21,442 bases of DNA. Origin: Desulfobacterales bacterium (GTDB taxonomy: Bacteria > Desulfobacterota > Desulfobacteria > Desulfobacterales > RPRI01). The stretch spans positions 1 through 21,442 of the forward strand of contig JAGVOC010000379.1 of the NCBI GenBank assembly GCA_020052975.1, given 5' to 3'. This document shows, in pieces, positions 1 to 7,280 of the stretch (position 1 is the stretch's first letter; each line of letters starts with the position of its first letter). The position numbers were made by a program, and so were the translations under genes. A model generated the notes under the pieces. The model saw nothing but the letters and a program-made list of their open reading frames with translations, was not told the origin of the DNA and did no database searches.

Positions 1-120
1 ATTTTGGGCAAGCTCAAGGAAATCAAGGGATTGCGCGGAGGCATACGCAATGTATGCCGCACAAGAAATCCCGCAGATTGACACCGAGATCGCACAAAAA
101 GGCCATTTCCGGATGGAAAC
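1..120 (+). repeat. Structured intergenic palindromic element, copy 1 (left end cut by window)
   Basis: This non-coding stretch before dtd folds into nested stems. An inner 7-bp stem pairs GGCATAC (40-46) with GTATGCC (52-58). A second stem pairs GGGATT (27-32) with AATCCC (67-72). An outer arm pairs ATTTTGGGC (1-9) with GCACAAAAA (92-100). Conserved unpaired blocks (CAAGCTCAAGGAA at 9-21, TGACAC at 79-84) recur in the copy at 17960-18104. The right arm (102-120) is the exact reverse complement of 4990-5008, so the missing left arm probably lies just outside the window. Its function is unknown. Confidence 0.7.
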
Positions 121-139
121 TAAATAGAGATAACATATC

Positions 140-583
140 ATGATAGCAGTTGTACAAAGAGTAAAAGAAAGTTCAGTTACAGTAGATGGTAAAATCATTG
201 GTAAAATAGGTTCAGGCCTCCTTGTTCTTCTTGGTATTGCGAAAAAAGACACTATAAACGATATCGATTATATTGCAGATAAAATATTAAATTTAAGAAT
301 ATTTGAAGATGAGAACAAAAAGATGAACAGGTCGGTCCTTGATACCGGAGGTGAAATGCTCGTGGTTTCTCAGTTCACTCTTCTCGGCGACTGCCGCAAA
401 GGAAGGCGGCCCTCATTTATAGATGCAGCGGAACCGGAAAAAGCGAATGAACTCTATGAAAAATTCGTCGAAAAAATACGCGGTAAGGGGGTTAAAGTCC
501 AGACGGGAATGTTTCGCGCAATGATGGATGTTTCCCTGGTAAATGACGGACCTGTAACCCTCATAGTTGAAAGCAAATTATAA
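140..583 (+). CDS. dtd: D-aminoacyl-tRNA deacylase
   Basis: This cytosolic proofreading enzyme hydrolyses D-amino acids (and glycine mischarged on tRNA-Ala) from tRNA. The 147-residue length is standard for bacterial DTD. The N-terminus [17 protein letters not shown], the central [17 protein letters not shown] block with the conserved SQFTL motif, and the C-terminal [11 protein letters not shown] block carrying the Gly-cisPro dipeptide are all diagnostic. The ATG at 140 has a modest GAG-containing ribosome binding site about ten bases upstream. The gene follows the structured repeat 1-120 and precedes a PBP4-like gene on the same strand. A heptad-repeat tract starts right at its stop codon. 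No truncation is seen. Confidence 0.96.
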   Translation: MIAVVQRVKESSVTVDGKIIGKIGSGLLVLLGIAKKDTINDIDYIADKILNLRIFEDENKKMNRSVLDTGGEMLVVSQFTLLGDCRKGRRPSFIDAAEPEKANELYEKFVEKIRGKGVKVQTGMFRAMMDVSLVNDGPVTLIVESKL

Positions 584-694
584 GGCAATGGAAGACACGA
601 GGCATGAGGCGCGAGGAATAAGGGTCAAGGGAAAACCAGTGATCAGTAATCAGTTGCCGGAAACCAGGAACCAGAAACCAGAAACCAGAAACTA
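583..694 (+). repeat. Heptad-type repeat cluster (AGGCATG / ATCAGTA / CCAGAAA units)
   Basis: Three kinds of short tandem unit follow one another: GAGGCATGAGGCGCGAGG (about 598-615), then GTGATCAGTAATCAGT (639-654), then repeated CCAGGAA/CCAGAAA units (664-691). The units repeat with a 7-nt period. The same three blocks occur in the same order at 15205-15298. The cluster lies between dtd and the PBP4-like gene and is probably non-coding, although the downstream reading frame happens to be open through it. Confidence 0.75.
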
Positions 695-731
695 CAGTTC
701 GATGCACGAACAGATGCCGGATAATCTTATA

Positions 732-1934
732 ATGAATAAACTGAAAAATTTTTTGACATGCTTTTTCTTTTCTTTTTGTTGCCTATCTCTTGCCGCTCAA
801 AATCTTCCGGCAGGAGATAATCTGTCTGCTCTCGGGAACCTGGTTGGTGACAACGATGCCATAGTCGTTGCAGACCCGGGCGGCAGAATAATTTATGAAA
901 AAAATGGCGGCAAAAAACTGATCCCGGCTTCCACCCTCAAACTCCTGACATCCCTTGCAGCATTGCATTATCTTGGCCCTGAATACAGATTTGCAACCGA
1001 ATTTTACATGGACAAAGACTCTAACCTCAAAGTTAAAGGCTACGGAGACCCTCTTTTAACATCCGAGGCCCTAATTGAAATATCAAAAACTCTTGGTTCC
1101 GGAGTTAAAAATATAAATGATGTGGTTCTTGATGATTCATATTTCAAACCGACAAAAATACCTGGCGTAACATCATCTTTGGAGCCCTATGATTCACCAA
1201 ACGGAGCCCTCTGTGCCAATTTCAACACCGTTAACTTTGACATTTTGAAGGGGAGGCCCGTCAGCGCTGAACCACAGACTCCCCTGCTGCCTTTTGCTTT
1301 AACAAGAATCAACAGATCTTCAATAAAAGCGGGCAGAATTTTGCTCTCCTCCGAGCAGAATGAAAATACTCTGTATGCAGGGCACCTTTTATCTCATTTT
1401 TTAGAAAAAGAAGGAATTAAACCAAAAGGTAAAATAATGGTTGGCGCTGTTCGGCAGGAAACCGACAGGCTTATATTAAAATATTTATCTCCCTTTTCGA
1501 TGGAAGATATTATATCGAGGCTTCTTTTACATTCAAACAACTTTATCGCAAACCAGATTGTTCTTGCAATAAGCGCAAAAATTAATGGTCAGCCCGGAAC
1601 CATCGATAAAGGAGTTTTGGCAATATCGGATTTTGCCGGTAATATTCTCAAAATAGATGATCTGACAATAGTCGAAGGCTCTGGTATTTCCAGAGAAAAC
1701 AGAATTTCGGCAAAAAGCTTTTTAAAAATTCTGGCAGCATTTGAGCCTCATATGGGTTTAATGAAACATAACGGCAACGAGTATTTTAAAACAGGCACAC
1801 TGACAGGGGTCAGTACAAGGGCAGGATATATCAAAGGCAGGGATGGAAGGTTATATAAATTTGTAATAATGACCAATTTAAACGGAAATTCCGCAGAAAA
1901 AATATCAAAAAAGTTATGCGGTTTGATAGAATAA
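732..1934 (+). CDS. dacB: D-alanyl-D-alanine carboxypeptidase/endopeptidase (PBP4, peptidase S13)
   Basis: This is a periplasmic low-molecular-weight penicillin-binding protein that trims or cleaves peptidoglycan peptides. The three serine-acyl-enzyme motifs are visible in order: PASTLKLLT (SxxK, nucleophile serine), LLLHSNNFIANQ (SxN) and YFKTGTLTG (KTG). The frame is open from 567, but its first 55 codons run through heptad repeats. I place the start at 732, where MNKLKNFLTCFFFSFC begins a signal peptide ending near LAAQ. No strong ribosome binding site decides between 732 and in-frame ATGs at 702 and 714. At about 400 residues it is slightly short for the family, but all catalytic motifs are present. 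The gene symbol is by family. Confidence 0.88.
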   Translation: MNKLKNFLTCFFFSFCCLSLAAQNLPAGDNLSALGNLVGDNDAIVVADPGGRIIYEKNGGKKLIPASTLKLLTSLAALHYLGPEYRFATEFYMDKDSNLKVKGYGDPLLTSEALIEISKTLGSGVKNINDVVLDDSYFKPTKIPGVTSSLEPYDSPNGALCANFNTVNFDILKGRPVSAEPQTPLLPFALTRINRSSIKAGRILLSSEQNENTLYAGHLLSHFLEKEGIKPKGKIMVGAVRQETDRLILKYLSPFSMEDIISRLLLHSNNFIANQIVLAISAKINGQPGTIDKGVLAISDFAGNILKIDDLTIVEGSGISRENRISAKSFLKILAAFEPHMGLMKHNGNEYFKTGTLTGVSTRAGYIKGRDGRLYKFVIMTNLNGNSAEKISKKLCGLIE

Positions 1935-1987
1935 GACTTTTGAAAAACATCCGTATCTGCGAGGATTTGAAGTTTCCCCCTACTAAT

Positions 1988-2209
1988 TCAAATGAATTCA
2001 AAGACCGGTGTTTCAATAACTCTTTTTGGTTTTTTTTGTTCCCAAATTGTTTCCTGTAATTTTTCGACTGTTTCAGGCGCAAAAAACTGTTCGCCGGTTT
2101 CCAAACATACTCTTGCAGGAACATTTTCAATAACATAGAATTTACCGCTATATTCCAGAGTATATTTCACCAGTTGGTTAATCATCGTTTCTTTAGTATT
2201 GGTATTCAT
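1988..2209 (-). CDS. YgiT-type zinc-finger-like antitoxin, zinc site degenerate
   Basis: This is a 73-residue protein, the second gene of a two-gene unit after a DUF4258 protein. It matches the short YgiT/MqsA N-terminal-like family by the core FYVIENVPARVCLETGEQFF and the tail ending near KRVIETPVFEF. Classical members bind zinc with two CxxC pairs. Here only one cysteine remains (VCLETG, second Cys replaced by Thr) and the first CxxC pair is absent, so a zinc site is unlikely. No HTH domain follows. The ATG at 2209 is preceded by AAGGAG inside the last codons of the upstream gene, one base after its stop, so the two are probably translationally coupled. The antitoxin role is inferred from family and gene order. 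Confidence 0.8.
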   Translation of the reverse strand: MNTNTKETMINQLVKYTLEYSGKFYVIENVPARVCLETGEQFFAPETVEKLQETIWEQKKPKRVIETPVFEFI

Positions 2210-2210
2210 T

Positions 2211-2525
2211 CTATTTTCTCCTTATTCTGTATGCTATCCATTTTGATTCATCCGGTTGATAGGCTGTTACGATTTTCAAAATAGTCCTTGACGGATAACT
2301 GATTTGCATATGCAACGGTCTTCCATTATTTGTAAAACCTAAAATCAAACAGCTTGACCCATATTTATCATCCGGATAATCTTCTATTATTTCACTTTTG
2401 GAAAGCATCGCTTCCTGTATTTCGGCTGTAGAAATATGGCGTATGATGATTTGATCAACGGCGTGCTTTGAATATTCATATTGTCGGTTTACGAACTTTT
2501 TTTTGATCTCATCTATCATGCTCAT
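2211..2525 (-). CDS. DUF4258 domain protein, probable toxin of a TA pair
   Basis: This 104-residue protein has the DUF4258 pattern: an N-terminal YSKHAVDQIIIRHISTAEIQ helix region with the conserved histidine and arginine, then YPDDKYGSSCLILGFTNNGRPLHMQ and a C-terminal strand ILKIVTAYQPDESKW. DUF4258 proteins are RelE/HigB-like in predicted fold and often neighbour YgiT-type antitoxins, with the toxin first as here. The ATG at 2525 has no ribosome binding site. The promoter at 2532-2560 would start transcription at about the A of the ATG, suggesting a leaderless message. A second in-frame ATG lies at 2519. Toxicity is inferred, not shown by sequence. Confidence 0.82.
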   Translation of the reverse strand: MSMIDEIKKKFVNRQYEYSKHAVDQIIIRHISTAEIQEAMLSKSEIIEDYPDDKYGSSCLILGFTNNGRPLHMQISYPSRTILKIVTAYQPDESKWIAYRIRRK

Positions 2526-2531
2526 ACTTTA

Positions 2532-2560
2532 AATATAACACAATGATTGGGGGGGGTCAA
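2532..2560 (-). promoter_or_regulatory. Sigma-70 type promoter with G8/C8 tract in the spacer
   Basis: On the minus strand TTGACC (2555-2560) and TATATT (2532-2537) are separated by exactly 17 nt. Eight consecutive C residues (2549-2556; G on the plus strand) overlap the end of the -35 and run into the spacer. The expected transcription start falls at the ATG of the DUF4258 gene (2525). Confidence 0.7.
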
Positions 2561-2624
2561 TTAAGTGGGAGCTGGGTCAGCGAACAATAAACTCAGGTTG
2601 CCGATCAATAGCGCTGTACGATAA

Positions 2625-3395
2625 TCATGAACTGGTGATGTGCGCGTAGGCGTTGTGGTTGTGAATGGACTCGAAATTCTCAGCACTTACCGAGAACCAT
2701 GTGATATTATCGTCCTTATTCAGTTTCTCTGCTATATCACGCACAATATCTTCAACGAATTTGGGATTTGAAAAAGCCTTTTCCGTAACCGACTTCTCAT
2801 CCACCCTCTTTAAAACCGAAAAAACATCGCAGGAGGCTGAATTTTCCACAAGCTCTATCATGTCTTCCATCCATATGAATTTTTTAAACCTGGTCGAAAG
2901 CCTTACTTCCCCCCGTTGATTATGGGCGCCTTTTTCGCTTATCTCCTTTGAACAGGGGCATACGGATGAAATCGGGACTATTACTTCCGATATAATATCA
3001 ATTCTATCGTCCGGATGGCTTGATCCTATGATTCTGCAGGTATAATCCATAAGGCCCGGAGACTTGCTGACAGGAGCTTTTTTCTCGATAAAATATGGGA
3101 ATGTGGCTTCTATATGCGCTGATTCGGCATTAAGATGCTTTTTCATCTGGTTTAATATGGCAGCTATGTTTTTCAATGAGACTTCAGGCCGGAAAAGGTG
3201 AAGAAGTTCGACAAAACGGCTCATATGAGTCCCCTTGTATTTATGGGGCAAATCAACATACATGTTGATAGTCGCAACAGTATTCTGAACGCTGTTGCGC
3301 CGGTCAAGAACCGTTATTGGATAACGAATATTTTTAATGCCGACCTTATTGATCGGTATGTTTCTGTAATCCCGCTGACTCTGGATATCTTTCAT
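2625..3395 (-). CDS. folE2: GTP cyclohydrolase FolE2 (type IB)
   Basis: FolE2 converts GTP to 7,8-dihydroneopterin triphosphate, the first step towards tetrahydrofolate (and queuosine precursors). It is the metal-promiscuous alternative to FolE. The 256-residue length fits the family. Recognisable blocks are the N-terminal RNIPINKVGIKNIRYPI, the HMSRFVELLH segment, and PISSVCPCSKEIS with the active-site cysteine (Cys146 or Cys148 region), followed by HNQRGEVRLSTRF. A C-terminal HNHNAYAH segment is also typical. The ATG at 3395 has a GAG six bases upstream and a stronger AGGAG about 15 bases upstream. It lies 96 bp downstream of the ttcA-like gene on the same strand, with a short repeat-like tract between. 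Confidence 0.96.
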   Translation of the reverse strand: MKDIQSQRDYRNIPINKVGIKNIRYPITVLDRRNSVQNTVATINMYVDLPHKYKGTHMSRFVELLHLFRPEVSLKNIAAILNQMKKHLNAESAHIEATFPYFIEKKAPVSKSPGLMDYTCRIIGSSHPDDRIDIISEVIVPISSVCPCSKEISEKGAHNQRGEVRLSTRFKKFIWMEDMIELVENSASCDVFSVLKRVDEKSVTEKAFSNPKFVEDIVRDIAEKLNKDDNITWFSVSAENFESIHNHNAYAHITSS

Positions 3396-3491
3396 TTCTA
3401 CTCTTTCATTCTCCTGACGGCCCTGAATACGTATTTCGTTGTTCGTGATTCATTGCTTCCGCCTCAGGTCTTTAGCCTTTCGCCTTACGTC

Positions 3492-4223
3492 TCACTTCAA
3501 CAGGTACTCGGTTTTTACATGACTCAAAGATCTGAAGATGTTCCCTCTTGTATTTTTATTGCTCATGTAAAGCTGCTTTAAGAGAACCTTAATCTCATGC
3601 CTTTTAGAAACTTTTGCAGATGGGCAGGGGTTTGCAAAATCCGGAAATCCGTTTTCTGCTGCAAAACGCCTTATGATATCCTCACCAGCAAAGGCAAGCG
3701 GCCTTATAATATACAGCCTGTTATCAAAAAAGGGCTGGCAGGGAGACATGGTGCTTATTTGTCCGGCGCAGCACATGTTCAAGAACAGGGTCTCGATAAT
3801 ATCATCCTGGTTGTGACCCAGAGCAAGCTTTGTACATCCCAGCTCTTCGGCGATATTAAAAAGCCTCTTCCTGCGCAATCTTGAACATAAAAAACAGGGG
3901 TTTTCACGATTTAAAGAGCTGTGGCTTATAATCCCGAAATTTGTAGATTCAATCTTTAGCGTAAACCCCGCATCATTACAATAAGTTTGAAGCTCTTCAG
4001 CGAATCCGCCCTCAAATCCCGGATCGATATAAACAGGGAACAACTCATATTTAACAGGCACACGAACCTGGCGTTCCTTAAGAAGCGATAAAAGCGTTAA
4101 ACTGTCTTTACCTCCCGACAACCCTACAACAATTCTGTCCCCGCCGGCTATCATTTCATACCGGTGCAAAGCTCTGCCAACAGCCCTGTTAAGCACCTTG
4201 TATGTATTGTTTCTTATCGGCAA
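3492..4223 (-). CDS. ttcA: TtcA-family tRNA 2-thiolation protein (PP-loop ATPase)
   Basis: This is an N-type ATP pyrophosphatase related to TtcA, which thiolates C32 of tRNAs using a [4Fe-4S] cluster. The PP-loop SGGKDS is at residues 36-41. Cys110 and Cys113 in NPCFLC, and Cys200 in ANPCPS, are the three expected cluster ligands, which argues for TtcA over TilS. LGHNQDDIIETLFLN is the family's second nucleotide-binding block. The start is a TTG at 4223: an in-frame TGA lies 24 bases upstream and no ATG or GTG lies between. It follows rpoZ by 24 bp, so the two may be cotranscribed. At 243 residues it is shorter than E. coli TtcA (about 310) but complete in motifs. The exact modified base is not determinable from sequence. 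Confidence 0.88.
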   Translation of the reverse strand: MPIRNNTYKVLNRAVGRALHRYEMIAGGDRIVVGLSGGKDSLTLLSLLKERQVRVPVKYELFPVYIDPGFEGGFAEELQTYCNDAGFTLKIESTNFGIISHSSLNRENPCFLCSRLRRKRLFNIAEELGCTKLALGHNQDDIIETLFLNMCCAGQISTMSPCQPFFDNRLYIIRPLAFAGEDIIRRFAAENGFPDFANPCPSAKVSKRHEIKVLLKQLYMSNKNTRGNIFRSLSHVKTEYLLK

Positions 4224-4247
4224 TGAATTATAACTTGTTGATCATCT

Positions 4248-4463
4248 TTACTTTTTCTTGTCTTCTTTTATCTTGTCTTCTTTTAGAATGATTTTACCTG
4301 CTGCTATCTCTCTTAATGCAACAACGATATCTTCATTCTTCGGGGCTCTGACAAGATATTCAGATCCCTCACGGATCTGCCGGACTCTTTTTGCAACCAT
4401 GTTAACAAGCAAAAAACGATTCGGCACTTTCTTCATGCAGTCTTCAATTGTTATTCTTGCCAC
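4248..4463 (-). CDS. rpoZ: DNA-directed RNA polymerase omega subunit
   Basis: This 71-residue protein has the omega-subunit signature: MARITIEDC, then NRFLLVNMVAKRVRQI, and a VALREIAAGKI block. Omega helps beta-prime fold and assemble into RNA polymerase and contributes to ppGpp binding in many bacteria. The tail (KEDKIKEDKKK) is lysine-rich and low complexity. Translation starts at GTG 4463, supported by a strong GGAGGAA ribosome binding site 5-11 bases upstream. It sits 40 bp after greA and 24 bp before the ttcA-like gene, all on the minus strand, so a greA-rpoZ-ttcA operon is likely. Confidence 0.95.
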   Translation of the reverse strand: MARITIEDCMKKVPNRFLLVNMVAKRVRQIREGSEYLVRAPKNEDIVVALREIAAGKIILKEDKIKEDKKK

Positions 4464-4503
4464 AATATTTCCTCCGTCATACCTTTATTGGCTTGATTTA
4501 AAA

Positions 4504-4971
4504 TCATAATATTTCAACCAGCTCATAATACCTTTTTCCGCCAGGCGCTTCCAATACTATCTCTTCCCCTGATTTTTTTCCTAAAATGGCTCTCCCAAGA
4601 GGCGAAGAAACGGATATGCGTCCTTTTTCGATATCCGACTCATCAGGCCCAACTAGCTGATATTCTATACTTTCACCAGCGTCAATATTTTCAAGGATTA
4701 CGGTGCATCCGAATACCGCCCGGTCTTTTGACAGTGAATCCGGATCAATTATATCTGCATTACCCAGTTTATACATGAGCTCGCCAATACGGCATTGCAG
4801 ATATGCCTGGCGGTCTTTGGCCGCCGCAAATTCGGCATTTTCAGAAAGATCGCCGTGAGCCCTGGCCTCCTCAATTGATTTGATATTCGCAGGCCTTTCA
4901 ACTTTCTTTAAATATTCAAGCTCATTTTTGAGAGCTTCATAACCTTCTCTTGTAATGGGAATTCTTTCCAA
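4504..4971 (-). CDS. greA: Transcription elongation factor GreA
   Basis: GreA rescues backtracked RNA polymerase by stimulating transcript cleavage. The 155-residue length is typical. The N-terminal coiled coil carries EARAHGDLSENAEFAAAKDRQ, containing the acidic tip residues (Asp and Glu of GDLSENAE) inserted into the polymerase secondary channel. The C-terminal FKBP-like domain has VGPDESD and ISVSSPLGRAILGK. The start is TTG at 4971, with AGGAG seven bases upstream; no ATG is available near it. It heads an apparent greA-rpoZ-ttcA unit. A half copy of the structured repeat (4990-5015) lies in its upstream region. Confidence 0.97.
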   Translation of the reverse strand: MERIPITREGYEALKNELEYLKKVERPANIKSIEEARAHGDLSENAEFAAAKDRQAYLQCRIGELMYKLGNADIIDPDSLSKDRAVFGCTVILENIDAGESIEYQLVGPDESDIEKGRISVSSPLGRAILGKKSGEEIVLEAPGGKRYYELVEIL

Positions 4972-4989
4972 CTCTACACTCCTGATATT

Positions 4990-5015
4990 GTTTCCATCCG
5001 GAAATGGCTATTTTG
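4990..5015 (+). repeat. Half copy (left arm only) of the structured palindromic element
   Basis: GTTTCCATCCGGAAATGGC (4990-5008) is the exact reverse complement of the right arm of copy 1 (102-120). It continues with ATTTTG (5010-5015), the same bases that begin copy 1. No core or right arm follows. It sits 18 bp upstream of the greA start. Confidence 0.65.
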
Positions 5016-5045
5016 TTGTTCGAACTTCGCTGTCCGCTCAGCTCA

Positions 5046-5117
5046 TTTAGTAAATAGTGACAGGTGACGAGTGACAAGTATCCCGTTACTATTTACTCGT
5101 TACTATTAACTATTCAC
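5046..5117 (+). repeat. Heptad-type repeat cluster (TTTACTA / GTGACAG-like units)
   Basis: Degenerate units of about 7 nt, including AGTGACAGGTGACGAGTGAC and TTACTATTTACTCGTTACTA, fill the gap between greA and asd and run into the 3' end of asd. They resemble the cluster at 6141-6216. Confidence 0.6.
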
Positions 5118-6136
5118 AAATATTTTTCTGCCAGTATCTCTGCAATCTGAACAGCGTTTGTGGCGGCGCCTTTTCGGATATTATCGGCTACCACCCACAT
5201 ATTGATACCATTTTTAATTGATTCATCCTGGCGTATGCGGCCAACCAGGGTGAGATCCTGCCCGGCTGCGTCAATAGGAAGAGGATAAATCTTATTCTTT
5301 ATATCATCGACCACCTTGACACCAGGAGCTTTTTTAAGCAATGCCCTGACCGCATCGGCTGAAATATATTTTTCCGTCTCGATATTTACAGACTCGGAAT
5401 GGCTGAAAAAGACCGGGACCCTTACTGTTGTGGCTGTGACCCCTATACTGTTGTCTTCCATTATCTTTCTTGTCTCATGCACCATCTTCATCTCTTCCTT
5501 GGTATAGCCGTTATCAAGAAAAACGTCTATATGCGGGAGACAATTGAATGCTATTCTGTGAGGATAGACATTCTTCTTATAATCAAGAAAATTTATCATT
5601 GCCCTTGTCTGGTCATAAAGCTCATGAATAGCCTTTTTACCCGTGCCTGAAACCGCCTGATACGTCGAAACAACAATCCTCTTTATTTTGCACTTTTTAT
5701 GGATAGGGTACAAAGCAACGACCATTTGTATTGTGGAACAGTTCGGGTTTGCAATAATCCCTTTCTTTTTATAATAGGCCACTGCATGGGGATTAACCTC
5801 CGGGACCACAAGCGGAACATCGGGATCCATGCGCCACGCACTGGAATTGTCGATAACCACACATCCGGCCTTTGCCGCTATCGGCGAAAACTCAAGACTC
5901 GTACCGCCGCCGGCTGAAAACAGAGCGATATCAACTCCTTTGAATGATTTTCTGGTCATCTCTTCCACGGGAACAGAATCGCCTCTGAACCGAAGCGTCC
6001 GACCAACCGAACGGCTTGAGGCTAAAAATTTAATGGATTTGACGGGAAAATTCCTCTCCTCCAGACATTCTATCATCTGGTTTCCAACAGCTCCTGTCGC
6101 CCCTGCTACTGCTACATTAAATTTTTTCTTAGACAT
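5114..6136 (-). CDS. asd: Aspartate-semialdehyde dehydrogenase
   Basis: Asd reduces L-aspartyl-4-phosphate to the semialdehyde with NADPH, the branch point to lysine, diaminopimelate, threonine and methionine. The 340-residue length is typical. The N-terminal nucleotide-binding GATGAVG is at residues 12-18. The catalytic cysteine is Cys133 in NPNCSTIQ, and the acid/base histidine is His246 in FFSHSES. A DNSSAWRMD block binds phosphate/substrate in the family. The ATG at 6136 has an AGGAT about ten bases upstream. The gene follows leuB by 62 bp, an order often seen in Deltaproteobacteria and consistent with a shared amino-acid biosynthesis operon. The gap is filled by short repeats. Confidence 0.97.
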   Translation of the reverse strand: MSKKKFNVAVAGATGAVGNQMIECLEERNFPVKSIKFLASSRSVGRTLRFRGDSVPVEEMTRKSFKGVDIALFSAGGGTSLEFSPIAAKAGCVVIDNSSAWRMDPDVPLVVPEVNPHAVAYYKKKGIIANPNCSTIQMVVALYPIHKKCKIKRIVVSTYQAVSGTGKKAIHELYDQTRAMINFLDYKKNVYPHRIAFNCLPHIDVFLDNGYTKEEMKMVHETRKIMEDNSIGVTATTVRVPVFFSHSESVNIETEKYISADAVRALLKKAPGVKVVDDIKNKIYPLPIDAAGQDLTLVGRIRQDESIKNGINMWVVADNIRKGAATNAVQIAEILAEKYL

Positions 6137-6140
6137 GGCA

Positions 6141-6216
6141 ATTCATCCTTTTTTCACAATTCACCATTCACTTTTCACTATTTACTTTTTACTATTCACT
6201 ATTTACCATTTACTAT
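6141..6216 (+). repeat. Heptad-type repeat cluster (TTCACTA / TTTACTA units)
   Basis: A run of TTCACCA, TTCACTT, TTCACTA, TTTACTT, TTTACTA and related 7-nt units spans the leuB-asd gap and overlaps the last codons of leuB. The same unit occurs at 17647-17690. Confidence 0.75.
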
Positions 6217-7269
6217 ATATTCCTTCACAAGATTTCCGACTTCCTGTGTAGTATAACCCATTTTACCGGCAGCAACATCCTTTAAATCATTACCAAGGAC
6301 CTTCTTTACCGCATCTTCTATCATTGCTGCAGCTTTTTGTTCCCCTATTGTTTCAAGCATTATCTGGGCAGCCAGGATGGCGGCAATGGGGTTTATAACA
6401 TGCTTTCCGGTATACTTTGGGGCAGATCCGCCTATAGGTTCAAACATTGAAACTCCCGAAGGGTTTATGTTTGCACCAGCAGCAATCCCCATGCCTCCCT
6501 GTATTATTGCAGCAAGGTCAGAAATTATATCACCGAACATATTGTCTGTAACTATGACATCAAACCATTCCGGATTTTTTACCATCCACATACAAATCGC
6601 ATCAACATTTGCATAATCCGTTTTAATATCCGGATATTCTTTTGCGACATCATTAAAGGTGCGCTCCCAGAGATCAAAAGCGTAGGTTAACACATTCGTT
6701 TTGCCGCACAGGGTCAGTTTCTTTCTTTTGTTTCTTTTCCGGCAGTATTCAAAGGCATACCGTATGCACCTTTCGACACCTTTACGGGTATTAATCGACT
6801 CCTGGATCGCAACCTCATCAGGCGTACCTTTCTTATGGAAACCGCCGGCCCCGGTATACAGTCCTTCCGTATTCTCACGAACAACCACAAAATCTACATG
6901 TTCCGGCCCCTTATTCTTCAGCGGAGTCTCAACGCCTTCGTACAGTTTCACGGGTCTTAAATTAATATACTGATCAAAATGGAATCTTAATTTTAACAGA
7001 ATTCCTTTCTCAAGAATTCCCGGCTTTACATCCGGATGGCCGATTGCACCAAGATATATGGCATCCGAACGGGACAACGATTCAAAAACAGTATCCTCAA
7101 TAAGTTCGCCTGTATTTTTATAATGCTCACCGCCAAGGTTATAATTCTGATAAGCAAGGCTGAAATTACTCTTCATTGAAACGGCATCAAGCGCTTTAAT
7201 TCCTTCGGCAATAACTTCAGGCCCGGTGCCGTCTCCCGGTATGACAGCTATCTTATATTTTTTTATCAT
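6199..7269 (-). CDS. leuB: 3-isopropylmalate dehydrogenase (isocitrate/isopropylmalate dehydrogenase family)
   Basis: This enzyme catalyses NAD-dependent oxidative decarboxylation of 3-isopropylmalate in leucine synthesis. The 356-residue protein begins with IAVIPGDGTGPEV and carries the LRPVKLY substrate region and VVRENTEGLYTGAGG. It also has the catalytic Lys/Tyr region GKTNVLTYAFDLW, the metal-binding VTDNMFGDIISDLAA block and the nucleotide-binding FEPIGGSAPKYTG. The ATG at 7269 has GAAGG about eight bases upstream. Adjacency to asd supports an amino-acid biosynthetic role. A related tartrate or homoisocitrate dehydrogenase activity cannot be excluded from sequence alone. The C-terminal codons lie inside a heptad-repeat tract. 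Confidence 0.92.
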   Translation of the reverse strand: MIKKYKIAVIPGDGTGPEVIAEGIKALDAVSMKSNFSLAYQNYNLGGEHYKNTGELIEDTVFESLSRSDAIYLGAIGHPDVKPGILEKGILLKLRFHFDQYINLRPVKLYEGVETPLKNKGPEHVDFVVVRENTEGLYTGAGGFHKKGTPDEVAIQESINTRKGVERCIRYAFEYCRKRNKRKKLTLCGKTNVLTYAFDLWERTFNDVAKEYPDIKTDYANVDAICMWMVKNPEWFDVIVTDNMFGDIISDLAAIIQGGMGIAAGANINPSGVSMFEPIGGSAPKYTGKHVINPIAAILAAQIMLETIGEQKAAAMIEDAVKKVLGNDLKDVAAGKMGYTTQEVGNLVKEYIVNGK

Positions 7270-7280
7270 TTTTGATACCT

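Noticed and set aside
567..731. N-terminal extension of the PBP4-like protein from ATG 567
   Set aside because: It overlaps the dtd end and runs through heptad repeats; the signal peptide begins at 732.
3396..3416. Three-codon leader ATGAAAGAGTAG upstream of folE2
   Set aside because: The AGGAG is only one base from that ATG, too close for initiation; it is more likely the distant ribosome binding site of folE2.
4258..4509. 83-codon plus-strand frame opposite rpoZ
   Set aside because: It is a shadow of rpoZ, which has full family similarity and a strong ribosome binding site.
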